A model generated the notes under the pieces. It was not told where the DNA came from, did no database searches, and was given only the letters and a program-made list of their open reading frames with translations. Source: an uncultured Gemmatimonadota bacterium (lineage in GTDB: Bacteria; Gemmatimonadota; Gemmatimonadetes; Gemmatimonadales; Gemmatimonadaceae). Taken from it: 13,278 nt of DNA. Positions 1 through 7,070 of the stretch are shown in pieces. Numbering within the stretch: the stretch's first letter is position 1; each line of letters begins with the position of its first letter. Location: positions 1-13,278 of the forward strand of contig CAMLHT010000099.1 of NCBI GenBank assembly GCA_946479895.1, read 5' to 3'. Both the position numbers and the translations under genes were made by a program.

Positions 1-9
1 CTGGCGATC

Positions 10-48
10 CCGGTTCGTTGTTTCCGCGTTCATCAGCGAAATCCGCGA
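10..48 (-). repeat. Dispersed intergenic repeat, family A, copy 1
   Basis: Read on the minus strand, this 39-nt stretch matches 13211-13249 at 34 of 39 positions. The shared core is cgctgatgaacgcggaa and the shared end is aacgaaccgg. The two copies are in opposite orientation near the two ends of the window and both lie outside genes. Similar 'gctgatgaacgcgga' strings are, from memory, common between genes in several GC-rich phyla; their function is unknown. This copy lies upstream of sbcD, before its likely promoter. Confidence 0.7.
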
Positions 49-134
49 GCTACAGCTCTCTCCCCGCGAATGACCCGGAGGGAAAACCTGAACCGACCGT
101 CCTCCGCCGCTATCGAGCACTGACGATCTGCCGC

Positions 135-140
135 TATCTT
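135..140 (+). promoter_or_regulatory. Probable -10 box of a leaderless sbcD promoter
   Basis: TATCTT ends 6 nt before the GTG start codon at 147. No Shine-Dalgarno sequence is present, because the six bases before GTG are all C. This spacing would put the transcription start on or next to the start codon, giving a leaderless mRNA. No convincing -35 is visible. The same arrangement occurs before otsA and before the phosphoribosyltransferase gene. Confidence 0.45.
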
Positions 141-146
141 CCCCCC

Positions 147-1331
147 GTGCGCCTCGTCCACCTCGCCGACCTGCACCTCGGGTTCCGACAGTATCAGCGC
201 CTGACGCCTGGGGGCATCAACCAGCGCGAGGCGGATGTCGCCCGGACCTTCGAGGCGGCGATCGACCGCGTGATCGAGCTCGCGCCGGAAGTCGTCCTCT
301 TCGCCGGTGACATCTTCCACGCGGTGAGGCCGAGCAACCCGGCCATCCTGCACGCGTTCATCCACTTCTCGCGGCTCATGCAGAGCCTGCCCAACTCGAG
401 AGTGGTGATGGTCGCCGGCAACCACGACACGCCCCGGTCGGCCGAGACGGGCAGCATTCTCCAGCTCTTCTCCCGGCTCGGCATGGACGTCGTCGAGCGC
501 GAGCCGCTGAGGGTGGAGATCCCCGAGTTCGACCTCTCGGTGCTTGCCGTCCCCGACGCTCCCGGCATCCTGCCGAAGTTCGAGCCCGATCCGCGGTTCA
601 AGCACAACGTCCTGCTGTTCCACGGCGAGGTCGAGGGCGTGATTCCCGCAGTCGGGGCGACGCCGGAGCGCGCCGCGCGCATCGTCACCCTTCGCGACCT
701 CAACGCCGCCGCGTTCGACTACTGCGCGCTCGGCCACTACCACGTGATGCGGAAGGTCGAGGAGAACGCCTGGTACGCCGGCGCGACGGACTACACCAGC
801 ACCCACGTGTGGTCGGAGCTCAACGAGGAGCGCGTCTCCGGCATCGAGGGCAAGGGATTCATCGAGTGGCACTTCGAGTCGGCCACCGCGATTCCGCGCT
901 ACCTCCGCCCCTCGCGCCAGTTCGTCGATCTCCCGCCGATTTCCGCCGAAGGCCTCGCTGTGCTCGAGCTGGACGAGCGCATCCGCACGACGGTGGAGCT
1001 GGCGCCTGGCGGCATCGACGACAAGGTCGTTCGCCTCCGCCTGCACGACGTGCCGGCGCACCTCGCCCGCGAGCTGGACCACCGCGCGATCCGGGAGTTC
1101 AAGAAGCGCGCGCTGAACTTCTTCCTCGACGTCCGCCGTCCCGACCGCACGCGCCGCTCGGCTTCGGGCGCCGCGGGGCGTCGTCCGTCGCTCGACGAAG
1201 TGCTGAAGGAGACGCTCACCACGCGCCTCCTGCCTGGCGACATCGATCGCAACCGCCTCATCGAGCTCGGCGCGCGCTACCTCGGCCAGGCCGACTCCCT
1301 CGCGGCGACCGCCGCGCTGCCGGAGGTCTGA
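147..1331 (+). CDS. sbcD: SbcD/Mre11-family DNA exonuclease subunit
   Basis: This is the nuclease subunit of the SbcCD (Mre11-Rad50) complex, a Mn-dependent enzyme that trims DNA ends, opens hairpins and clears protein-blocked ends. All phosphodiesterase motifs are present in a 394-residue protein: D8-x-H10 in DLHLG, GD at 54-55 in GDIFH (the Mre11-like form), GNHD at 91-94, H159 in FHGE, and GHYH at 196-199. The C-terminal third is the more variable DNA-binding/capping region. GTG at 147 is chosen because the family begins with MRLVHLADLHLG at this point. The frame stays open upstream to about position 18, but that extension covers a repeat and the promoter. The stop lies 3 nt before sbcC, so the two are translated as a pair. 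Confidence 0.93.
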   Translation: MRLVHLADLHLGFRQYQRLTPGGINQREADVARTFEAAIDRVIELAPEVVLFAGDIFHAVRPSNPAILHAFIHFSRLMQSLPNSRVVMVAGNHDTPRSAETGSILQLFSRLGMDVVEREPLRVEIPEFDLSVLAVPDAPGILPKFEPDPRFKHNVLLFHGEVEGVIPAVGATPERAARIVTLRDLNAAAFDYCALGHYHVMRKVEENAWYAGATDYTSTHVWSELNEERVSGIEGKGFIEWHFESATAIPRYLRPSRQFVDLPPISAEGLAVLELDERIRTTVELAPGGIDDKVVRLRLHDVPAHLARELDHRAIREFKKRALNFFLDVRRPDRTRRSASGAAGRRPSLDEVLKETLTTRLLPGDIDRNRLIELGARYLGQADSLAATAALPEV

Positions 1332-1334
1332 CCG

Positions 1335-3782
1335 GTGCGCATCCACTCGATCCGCCTCCTCAACTTCCGCCAGCACGCCGATACCTCGATCGAGCTCGAC
1401 TCGGGGCTGACGGGGATCGTCGGCGCGAACGGCACCGGCAAGTCGACGATCCTCGAGGCGATCGCCTGGGCGCTCTATGGATCGTCCGCCGCGCGCGGCA
1501 ATCGCGAGTCCATCCGCTCCCTGCGCGCCGCGCCCAAGGCGCCGGTGCGCGTCGAGCTGGAGTTCGAGCTCGGCATCCACCGGTATCGGGTCGTCCGCGG
1601 GCTCACCAACGCCGAGCTGTATCTCGACCGCGCCGCCGCGCCGATCGCGAACTCCACCAGCGGCGTGACCGACGTGCTCCGCCGCCGGCTGGGCATGACG
1701 CGCGACGAGTTCTTCAACACGTACTTCACGGGGCAGAAGGAGCTGAGCGTCATGGCGGCCATGGGGCCGACCGAGCGCGCCCAGTTCCTCTCCCGCCTCC
1801 TGGGGTACGAGCGCCTTCGCGTCGCCCAGGAAATCGCCCGCGACAGGCGCAAGGCGATCGTCGCCGAGGCGACGGGGGTGCGTACCGGCATGCCTGAGCC
1901 CGACGCCGTCCAGAAGGCGGCGTCCGAGGCGCGCATCCAGGTCGCCGATACCGAGCAGAAGCTCGAGAAGGCCCAGGCCGCGAGGACGACGGCCGTCGCC
2001 GCCGCCGACCTGCTCACGCCGCAGTGGGAGGAAGTCCAGGCCGAGCGTGAGCTGCTCAAGCGCATCGACAGCGACCTCCGCGTGGCCGAGAGCGAGGAGG
2101 CGGCGCGGCGTCGCGAGGTCGAGCGTCAGGACGCGGAGCTGGCGCAGCTCGCGACGGCGCAGACGGAGATGGCTGCCGTTCGCGCGGCCATCGCGCCGCT
2201 GCTCCCGTTGCGCTCCGAGCTCGACACGATGGACCGCCTCGCCCGCGATGAGGGCCGTCGCCAGACGCTCCTCAAGCAGGAGCGCGAGCTCACCGCCGAC
2301 CTCGCCGCGCTGCGCGAGCGCCGCGGCCAGATCGAGACGGCGCCAAAGCTCGACAAGGAGACGACCGCGGAGCTCAAGCGTCGCCGCGCCGACCTCGCCG
2401 AGGTGGAGAAGAAGTACGAGGCCGCGCGCACCGAATGGGTGCGTGACGCGCAGGAGGTCTCCACGAAGATCGAGACCATCAAGACCTCGCTCGCCGAGTA
2501 CCGGCATCAGCGGGAGCTGCTCCTCAGGGAAGGCGAGAACGGGACCTGCCCGATCTGCTCCCGCTCGCTCGGCGACCACTACCAGAGCGTGCTCACGCAC
2601 CTCGACGACCAGATCGAATCGCAGACCGAGGAGGAGAAGTACCTGCGGTCCCGCGCCACGCAGCTGAAGAAGGCGCCGAAGGACGTCGTCGAGGCCGAGA
2701 CGGCGAAGCGCGACGCTACCGAGGCCGTGGCGAAGCTCGAGAAGAAGCTCGCGAAGATCCAGCTCGCCGTTCAGGAGCTGGCGAAGATCGACGTGGACTT
2801 CGCCGCGCAGACGGCGAAGCACGCCACCGTCGTCGCTGAGCTGGCCGACATCCCAGGCGGGTATGTGGCCGAGCGGCATCTCGAGCTGCGGACGCGGGTA
2901 GCCGAGCTCCAGCAGCTCGAGTCGCGCGCGAGCAAGCTCGCCGGCGCCGTGGAGCGGGAAGGGCAGTTGCGCGCCGACCGGGAGCGCGGCGCGGCGGCCC
3001 TCGCCGTCATCAGCGCGCGGCTCGAGGAGCTGCGCGCCGAGCGCGCGGGAATGTCCGGTGGAGACGATCGGTTCGAGAGCGTGCGCCAGTCGTACGAGTC
3101 GGCCCTGGCCGTGCTCCGTGCCGCGGACGTCGAGCTGGCGACGGCGAAGGCCCGCCACACGAGCGCGCTCGCCGCGGTCGCCGTGGCCGAGCGTGCCATC
3201 GTGGAGCTCGAGCGCGCCGAGGCGCGGCTGGAGGAGCTGAATCAGGAGCGCAGGCTGCACGAGGAGCTCGACCGCGCCTACACCGACCTGCGCACCGACC
3301 TCAATCTCCAGCTTCGCCCCGAGATCTCGGATCGCGCGAGCCTGCTGCTGAACGAGCTCACCGACGGCCGCTACAGCGAGTTCGAGCTCGACGAGAACTA
3401 CAACATCGTCCTCCACGAGGACGGCCTGCCGAAGCACGTCATCTCCGGCGGTGAACAGGACCTCGCGAACCTCATCCTGCGCATCGCCATCTCCGAGATG
3501 ATCGCCGAGCGGGCCGGACAGCCGCTGTCGCTGCTGATCCTCGACGAGGTGTTCGGGTCGCTCGACGAATCCCGTCGCGCCAACGTCATCGCGCTGCTGC
3601 GCAGCATGCACGAGCGGTTCGACCAGGTCATCGTCATCACCCACGTGGATCTCGACAGCCCCGAAGTCGAGCACATGTTCGACGTGTCGTACGACAAGGA
3701 CACCGGCTCGTCGCGCGTCACGCGCCGCACCGACGCGCCCGTTCGTCCCGACGACGACCAGCTCGAGATCGGGGCCGCCTGA
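1335..3782 (+). CDS. sbcC: SbcC/Rad50-family ATPase subunit
   Basis: This is the SMC-like ATPase partner of SbcD. It has 815 residues, shorter than E. coli SbcC (about 1050) and nearer archaeal Rad50, so the coiled-coil arms are short. Features in order: Walker A GANGTGKST at 30-38; a heptad-rich, Glu/Arg/Ala-rich coiled coil from about 170; zinc hook CPIC at 405-408; the returning coiled coil to about 650; signature ISGGEQ at 703-708; Walker B LLILDE at 733-738; and the H-loop histidine at 770 in ITHVD. The GTG start at 1335 has a GGAGGT ribosome-binding site at 1322-1327 inside the end of sbcD. Its TGA overlaps the ATG of the next gene by one base. All catalytic elements are intact. Confidence 0.94.
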   Translation: MRIHSIRLLNFRQHADTSIELDSGLTGIVGANGTGKSTILEAIAWALYGSSAARGNRESIRSLRAAPKAPVRVELEFELGIHRYRVVRGLTNAELYLDRAAAPIANSTSGVTDVLRRRLGMTRDEFFNTYFTGQKELSVMAAMGPTERAQFLSRLLGYERLRVAQEIARDRRKAIVAEATGVRTGMPEPDAVQKAASEARIQVADTEQKLEKAQAARTTAVAAADLLTPQWEEVQAERELLKRIDSDLRVAESEEAARRREVERQDAELAQLATAQTEMAAVRAAIAPLLPLRSELDTMDRLARDEGRRQTLLKQERELTADLAALRERRGQIETAPKLDKETTAELKRRRADLAEVEKKYEAARTEWVRDAQEVSTKIETIKTSLAEYRHQRELLLREGENGTCPICSRSLGDHYQSVLTHLDDQIESQTEEEKYLRSRATQLKKAPKDVVEAETAKRDATEAVAKLEKKLAKIQLAVQELAKIDVDFAAQTAKHATVVAELADIPGGYVAERHLELRTRVAELQQLESRASKLAGAVEREGQLRADRERGAAALAVISARLEELRAERAGMSGGDDRFESVRQSYESALAVLRAADVELATAKARHTSALAAVAVAERAIVELERAEARLEELNQERRLHEELDRAYTDLRTDLNLQLRPEISDRASLLLNELTDGRYSEFELDENYNIVLHEDGLPKHVISGGEQDLANLILRIAISEMIAERAGQPLSLLILDEVFGSLDESRRANVIALLRSMHERFDQVIVITHVDLDSPEVEHMFDVSYDKDTGSSRVTRRTDAPVRPDDDQLEIGAA

Positions 3783-4753
3783 TGGCCGTCTCCCGCTGGC
3801 GCTCGGTCGGCATCGTCGACGGTCCGCAGCGCGCGACCGTGCGGGACATCTCCGAGCTCAATGAGGTGTTCAGCGCCGCGTTCACCGATCGTTACCGGCG
3901 CGACGGCCTCTCCGGCGTTCGCGTGCCGTACCTGAATCCGGTGATCTGGCGCTACGCCATCGAGGATGCCGCCGACGGGGCGCTGATCTGGCGCGACGAG
4001 CGCGGCGGCGTCGCCGCGTTCAACATGGTCCATCAGTCGGGCGAGGAAGGCTGGATGGGGCCGCTCGCGGTGCGCTCCGACCAGCAGGGCCACGGCGTGG
4101 GCAAGGAGGTCGTGTCGCGCGGCGTCGGCTGGCTGCGCGAGCACGGCGCGCGCGTCATCGGCCTCGAGACGATGCCGCGCACGATGGACAACATCGGCTT
4201 CTACTCGCGGCTCGGCTTCACGCCGGGCTACCTGACGGTCACGCTTTCACTCGAGGCGTACCGGCACGAGTCCGACGTCCAGGCGCTGAGCCGGCTGCCC
4301 GCGGCGGCGCGGGACGCGGCGATCGCCGAATGCGCGGCGCTCCTGGGCACCGTGGCGCGCGGCGCCGACTACACCCGCGAGATCATCCTGACCGGCGAGC
4401 TCGATCTCGGCGAGACGCTCCTGCTGCGCGAGAAGGACCGGCTCGTCGGCTTCGCGCTCGCGCACACCGCGCCGCTCGTGGAAGGGCGCACGCGTGACGA
4501 GCTGCGTGTGCTGAAGCTCGTCCTCGACGACCAGGCTCGGTTCGGCGGCTTCGCGCGCTCCATCTCCGGCTACGCGCGCCAGGCGGGCGTTCGCCGGGTG
4601 AGCTTTCGCATGCAGGGCGAGTATGCCGATGCGTATCGCCAGGCGACGGCGATGGGCATGCAGGTCCGCTGGACCGATCTGCGCATGGCGCTCGATGGCT
4701 ATCGCGACGTGGTGCCGCCGAAGGGGATGGTCCTCTCGAACTGGGAGATCTGA
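3782..4753 (+). CDS. GNAT-family N-acetyltransferase, probably two GNAT domains
   Basis: This 323-residue cytoplasmic protein has a clear GNAT fold in its first half. The acetyl-CoA loop is Q102-G-H-G105-V-G107, following the strand WMGPLAVRSD. It is followed by DNIGFYSRLGF near 136-146, a typical motif B. The second half (about 200-310, around RLVGFALAH and LRVLKLVLDD) looks like a second, degenerate GNAT domain. The substrate cannot be told from sequence. ATG overlaps the sbcC stop by 1 nt, so it is translationally coupled to sbcCD, which is an unusual partner. It could acetylate a small molecule or protein unrelated to repair. Family assignment is firm, role unknown. Confidence 0.85.
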   Translation: MAVSRWRSVGIVDGPQRATVRDISELNEVFSAAFTDRYRRDGLSGVRVPYLNPVIWRYAIEDAADGALIWRDERGGVAAFNMVHQSGEEGWMGPLAVRSDQQGHGVGKEVVSRGVGWLREHGARVIGLETMPRTMDNIGFYSRLGFTPGYLTVTLSLEAYRHESDVQALSRLPAAARDAAIAECAALLGTVARGADYTREIILTGELDLGETLLLREKDRLVGFALAHTAPLVEGRTRDELRVLKLVLDDQARFGGFARSISGYARQAGVRRVSFRMQGEYADAYRQATAMGMQVRWTDLRMALDGYRDVVPPKGMVLSNWEI

Positions 4754-4793
4754 CCGCTCGGGTCGCTGCGGGAGCCCGTAATGGGGTCCCACG

Positions 4794-4799
4794 TATATT
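4794..4799 (+). promoter_or_regulatory. Probable -10 box of a leaderless otsA promoter
   Basis: TATATT ends 5 nt before the ATG at 4805, in an otherwise very GC-rich stretch. There is no Shine-Dalgarno before that ATG. The placement would start transcription at the start codon. No good -35 is seen, so the call rests on the -10 and on the parallel cases at 135 and 12654. Confidence 0.5.
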
Positions 4800-4804
4800 G
4801 CGGC

Positions 4805-6217
4805 ATGTCAGGCGGCCGACTCCTCATCGTCTCCAACCGTCTTCCAGTCAGCGTCAGCGTCGATGACGGCCGGCCGGTGGTTCGCCAGAGCGTCGGCGGA
4901 CTCGCGACCGGAATGAAGGGACCGCACGAGTCGCGCGGCGGTCTCTGGATCGGCTGGCCTGGTTCGATCGACGGCCTCGACGAGGACGGGCGGGCCGAGC
5001 TCGCGAAGCAGCTCGATGGAATGCGCGCCGTTCCGGTCGACCTGACGCCGCGCGAAGTCGAGGTCTTCTACGAAGAGATCTCCAATGCCGTGCTGTGGGC
5101 GATCTGCCACGACCGCATCGACCGGCTCCCGCTCCGCGTCACCGGATGGGACGTGTACGAGCAGGTCAACGCGCGATTCGCCGACGTCGTCGCCGCGCAC
5201 TGGCGACCCGGGGACACGATCTGGGTCCACGACTATCAGCTGATGCGCCTCCCGGCGCTGCTCCGCGAACGGCTGCCCAACGCGCGCATCGGGTTCTTCC
5301 TCCACGTGCCGTTCCCGAACCCCGAGGTCTTCTTCACGCTCGCGAAGCGCCGCTGGCTCGTCGAGGGCATGCTCGGGGCCGACCTGATCGGGTTTCACAC
5401 CCGGCGGTACCGCGGCCACTTCACCGGCGCGCTGCGCCGCCTGCTCGGCCTCGAGATGAACGCGCGCGAGGAAGTCGACTACGGCGGTCGGCCCGTCCGG
5501 CTCGGCATCTTCCCGATGGGCGTGGACGCCGCCGACTTCGCGAGCCGCTCGACGTCGCGCGCGGTGAACGGACTGCGGCTCGAGCTGCGTCCGCCCGCGC
5601 AGCGCCTGATCGTCGGCATCGACCGGCTCGATTACAGCAAGGGCATCAGCCGCCGGCTGCTCTCGTTCGAGCAGCTGCTCCTCCGCCATCCGGAGCTGCG
5701 CGAGCGGGTGCGGCTCCTCCAGGTCGCCGTGCCGTCGCGGGGGCGGGTGAACGAGTACCAGCGTTTCCGGCGGGAGGTGGAGCGCCTCGTCGGCCGCATC
5801 AATGGCGAATACGCCACGCCGGCGTGGACGCCGATCCAGTACATGTTCCAGAGCGTCCCTCCCGACACGCTGCTCGCGATCTACCGCGCGGCCGACGTCA
5901 TGCTGGTGACGCCGCTGCGCGACGGGATGAACCTGGTGGCGAAGGAGTTCGTGGCTTCACGCACGGATGAGGACGGCGTGCTCGTCCTCAGCGAGTTCGC
6001 CGGCGCGGTGGACGAGCTCCACGACGCGATCATCGTGAACCCGTACGACGTGGACGCCGTCGCCGACTCGATCCAGCAGGCGCTGACGATGGATGGGGTG
6101 GAACGCCGGGCTCGCATGCGGAGGCTGCGCACTCAGGTGTTCGAGCACGACGTGCATCGCTGGGCCGACCGATTCCTCTCCGCGCTCGACGCGCGCCCGG
6201 CGTCAGCTCCGGCCTGA
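4805..6217 (+). CDS. otsA: Trehalose-6-phosphate synthase (UDP-forming type)
   Basis: This GT20 glycosyltransferase joins a nucleotide-sugar glucose to glucose-6-phosphate, giving trehalose-6-phosphate for osmotic or desiccation protection. The 470-residue length matches E. coli OtsA (474). Visible signatures in order: [10 protein letters not shown] at the N-terminus, the GGLATGM loop, [49 protein letters not shown] (phosphate-binding Arg and Lys), [12 protein letters not shown] and [15 protein letters not shown] 4805 is preferred to ATG 4781 because the family begins at the [10 protein letters not shown] strand and the upstream codons contain the -10-like box. No trehalose phosphatase (otsB) lies in the window. 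The last 15 nt overlap the minus-strand small gene. Confidence 0.95.
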   Translation: MSGGRLLIVSNRLPVSVSVDDGRPVVRQSVGGLATGMKGPHESRGGLWIGWPGSIDGLDEDGRAELAKQLDGMRAVPVDLTPREVEVFYEEISNAVLWAICHDRIDRLPLRVTGWDVYEQVNARFADVVAAHWRPGDTIWVHDYQLMRLPALLRERLPNARIGFFLHVPFPNPEVFFTLAKRRWLVEGMLGADLIGFHTRRYRGHFTGALRRLLGLEMNAREEVDYGGRPVRLGIFPMGVDAADFASRSTSRAVNGLRLELRPPAQRLIVGIDRLDYSKGISRRLLSFEQLLLRHPELRERVRLLQVAVPSRGRVNEYQRFRREVERLVGRINGEYATPAWTPIQYMFQSVPPDTLLAIYRAADVMLVTPLRDGMNLVAKEFVASRTDEDGVLVLSEFAGAVDELHDAIIVNPYDVDAVADSIQQALTMDGVERRARMRRLRTQVFEHDVHRWADRFLSALDARPASAPA

Positions 6218-6385
6218 CTTCCCGGCCGGCGGCGTGTCGGGCGTGCCGCGCTTCACCACGCGCCAGATGAGCAGCGTGACGCCGGCGGTGAGGAAGAAGT
6301 GCACCCAGCCGGGCGCGTCGAAGAAGAAGGTCGCGATCGCCCATCCCGCCAGCATGACGACGGCGCCGATGATACCGATATCCAT
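6203..6385 (-). CDS. Small two-helix membrane protein, unknown function
   Basis: A 60-residue protein with two hydrophobic segments: about 3-22 (rich in I, V, A, G and F) and 28-44 (HFFLTAGVTLLIWRVV). These are joined by a short turn with FDAPGWV and followed by a positively charged tail (KRGTP...GKSGRS). It resembles the many short two-helix membrane proteins of unknown function in bacteria. No Shine-Dalgarno is evident before its ATG. Its end overlaps otsA tail to tail by 15 nt. Its start lies 3 nt from the -35 of the divergent RNA promoter, so the two transcripts probably share a regulatory region. The hydrophobic pattern makes it more likely real than a shadow frame. Confidence 0.6.
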   Translation of the reverse strand: MDIGIIGAVVMLAGWAIATFFFDAPGWVHFFLTAGVTLLIWRVVKRGTPDTPPAGKSGRS

Positions 6386-6388
6386 TTA

Positions 6389-6417
6389 TTGACCGAAGTG
6401 ATGGTTGGCCCTAAATT
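6389..6417 (+). promoter_or_regulatory. Sigma-70-type promoter of the structured RNA
   Basis: TTGACC (6389-6394, 5 of 6 to consensus) and TAAATT (6412-6417, 4 of 6) are separated by exactly 17 nt. Transcription should begin near 6424. It is the best two-box promoter I can see in the window and points into the non-coding region that ends in an intrinsic terminator at 6640. Confidence 0.6.
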
Positions 6418-6430
6418 GCGGGAAGCAATT
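6414..6430. promoter_or_regulatory. Inverted repeat across the -10 and start site
   Basis: AATTGC (6414-6419) and GCAATT (6425-6430) form a perfect 6-bp inverted repeat with a 5-nt spacer. It covers most of the -10 and the predicted start of transcription. This is where a repressor operator would sit. It could equally be a short RNA hairpin or chance. No regulator is identified. Confidence 0.35.
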
Positions 6431-6640
6431 CGAGAGATTCTTCTCGGGACGGAGATTCACGTTTTCGAGCCGATAAGTCCTTCGATAGGGTGCGATAATC
6501 TATGCTGACGTCATGCCCCCAGTGCGGGGGAAGGCGGAAAGCATGGTGAGTGCCTCAGTTTTCGACTGGGCTTCGCAAAACCCTCTTCGCTCCCGATCTT
6601 TGAAGGCCCCGCAGGGAAACCTGCGGGGCCTTTCTCTTTC
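6424..6640 (+). ncRNA. Structured RNA, 6S-like long irregular hairpin (identity unproven)
   Basis: Between a promoter and an intrinsic terminator, with no credible protein, the sequence folds on itself as one long hairpin. Pairings found by eye: 6444-6455 with 6584-6596 (12 pairs, one bulge); 6461-6471 with 6569-6581 (11 pairs, two bulges); 6476-6479 with 6564-6567; 6504-6508 with 6555-6559; 6509-6516 with 6541-6548; and a C-run/G-run tip at 6517-6529. A bubble near 6480-6503 sits opposite 6560-6563. The body before the terminator is about 175-180 nt. Size, rod shape, central bubble and own terminator fit 6S RNA, the RNA that binds housekeeping RNA polymerase. A cis-acting leader of the pterin gene is the main alternative. 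Base composition is less GC-rich than the neighbouring genes. Confidence 0.6.
6603..6640 (+). terminator. Intrinsic terminator just before the PTPS gene
   Basis: A perfect 13-bp stem (6603-6615 with 6620-6632), closed by a GAAA tetraloop, is followed by TCTCTTT. Its 3' side ends 15 nt before the start codon at 6655, leaving no room for a separate promoter between terminator and gene. It therefore either ends the RNA at 6424-6640, with read-through feeding the gene, or acts as an attenuator. Confidence 0.9.
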
Positions 6641-6654
6641 AGCCGGGATGCGCC

Positions 6655-7068
6655 ATGCCTACCGTCACCGTCACCCGCCGCCTGCACTTCAACGCCGCCC
6701 ACCGCGTGCACAACCCCGCGCTCAGCGACGCCGAGAACAACGAGCTGTTCGGCAAGTGCAACAACCCGAACTGGCACGGCCACAACTACATCCTCGACGT
6801 CTCGGTCCGCGGCGAGATCTCGGCGAAGACGGGCTACGTCGTGGACCTGTCCCGCGTGAAGGAGATCGTCACGCGCGAGGTCATCGACAAGGTCGACCAC
6901 AGGAACCTCAACGTCGAGGTCGACTTCATGAAGGGGAAGATCCCGACGACCGAGAACATCGTGGTCGCGATGTGGGACGTGCTGAAGCCGGCGGTGGCGC
7001 CGGCCACCCTCGAGCGTCTGGTGCTGTGGGAGACGCAGAACAACGCGGCCGAGTACCGGGGCGAGTGA
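6655..7068 (+). CDS. 6-pyruvoyltetrahydropterin synthase (PTPS-II type, COG0720)
   Basis: This zinc enzyme of the QueD/PTPS family turns dihydroneopterin triphosphate into 6-pyruvoyltetrahydropterin. The 137 residues carry zinc ligands H16 (FNAAHR), H41 and H43, catalytic C35, the D81-H82 pair (DHRNLN), T99-E100 and E126 (ETQNN). The spacing C35-X5-HGH is that of true biopterin-type enzymes, whereas QueD has C-X3-HGH. CNNPNWHGHNY and the ETxNN near the C-terminus look like the mammalian enzyme. This favours tetrahydrobiopterin synthesis over queuosine. ATG 6655 has a GGGATG ribosome-binding site just upstream. The SDR gene begins 2 nt after its stop, probably supplying the next step. Confidence 0.9.
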   Translation: MPTVTVTRRLHFNAAHRVHNPALSDAENNELFGKCNNPNWHGHNYILDVSVRGEISAKTGYVVDLSRVKEIVTREVIDKVDHRNLNVEVDFMKGKIPTTENIVVAMWDVLKPAVAPATLERLVLWETQNNAAEYRGE

Positions 7069-7070
7069 CG

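Noticed and set aside
18..146. Upstream extension of sbcD
   Set aside because: The added residues are not family-like, contain a dispersed repeat, and cover a -10 box; GTG 147 gives the conserved N-terminus.
33..3674. A very long minus-strand open frame antisense to sbcD and sbcC
   Set aside because: It is a by-product of strong GC bias at third codon positions. The translation is low-complexity (R, L, E, G, A and V-rich) without any motif, while the plus strand encodes complete SbcD and SbcC.
6494..6499. GATAAT as a second -10 box
   Set aside because: There is no -35 at acceptable distance, and it lies inside the folded RNA. It may be a weak internal promoter, but TTGACC-17-TAAATT is better supported.
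6476..6500. T-arm-like GTCC-TTCGATA-GGG suggesting a tRNA
   Set aside because: The stem is not properly complementary, and no acceptor, anticodon or CCA end is found around it.
6424..6640. preQ1, THF, TPP, SAM, glycine, cyclic-di-GMP, fluoride or guanidine riboswitch; SRP RNA; tmRNA
   Set aside because: The conserved core sequences of these classes, as I know them, are not present; the SRP GGAAG tip and tmRNA tag are absent.
6513..7070. N-terminal extension of the SDR reading frame back to 6513
   Set aside because: It runs through the structured RNA, the terminator and the PTPS gene in another frame, and has no domain character. The SDR fold begins at 7071.
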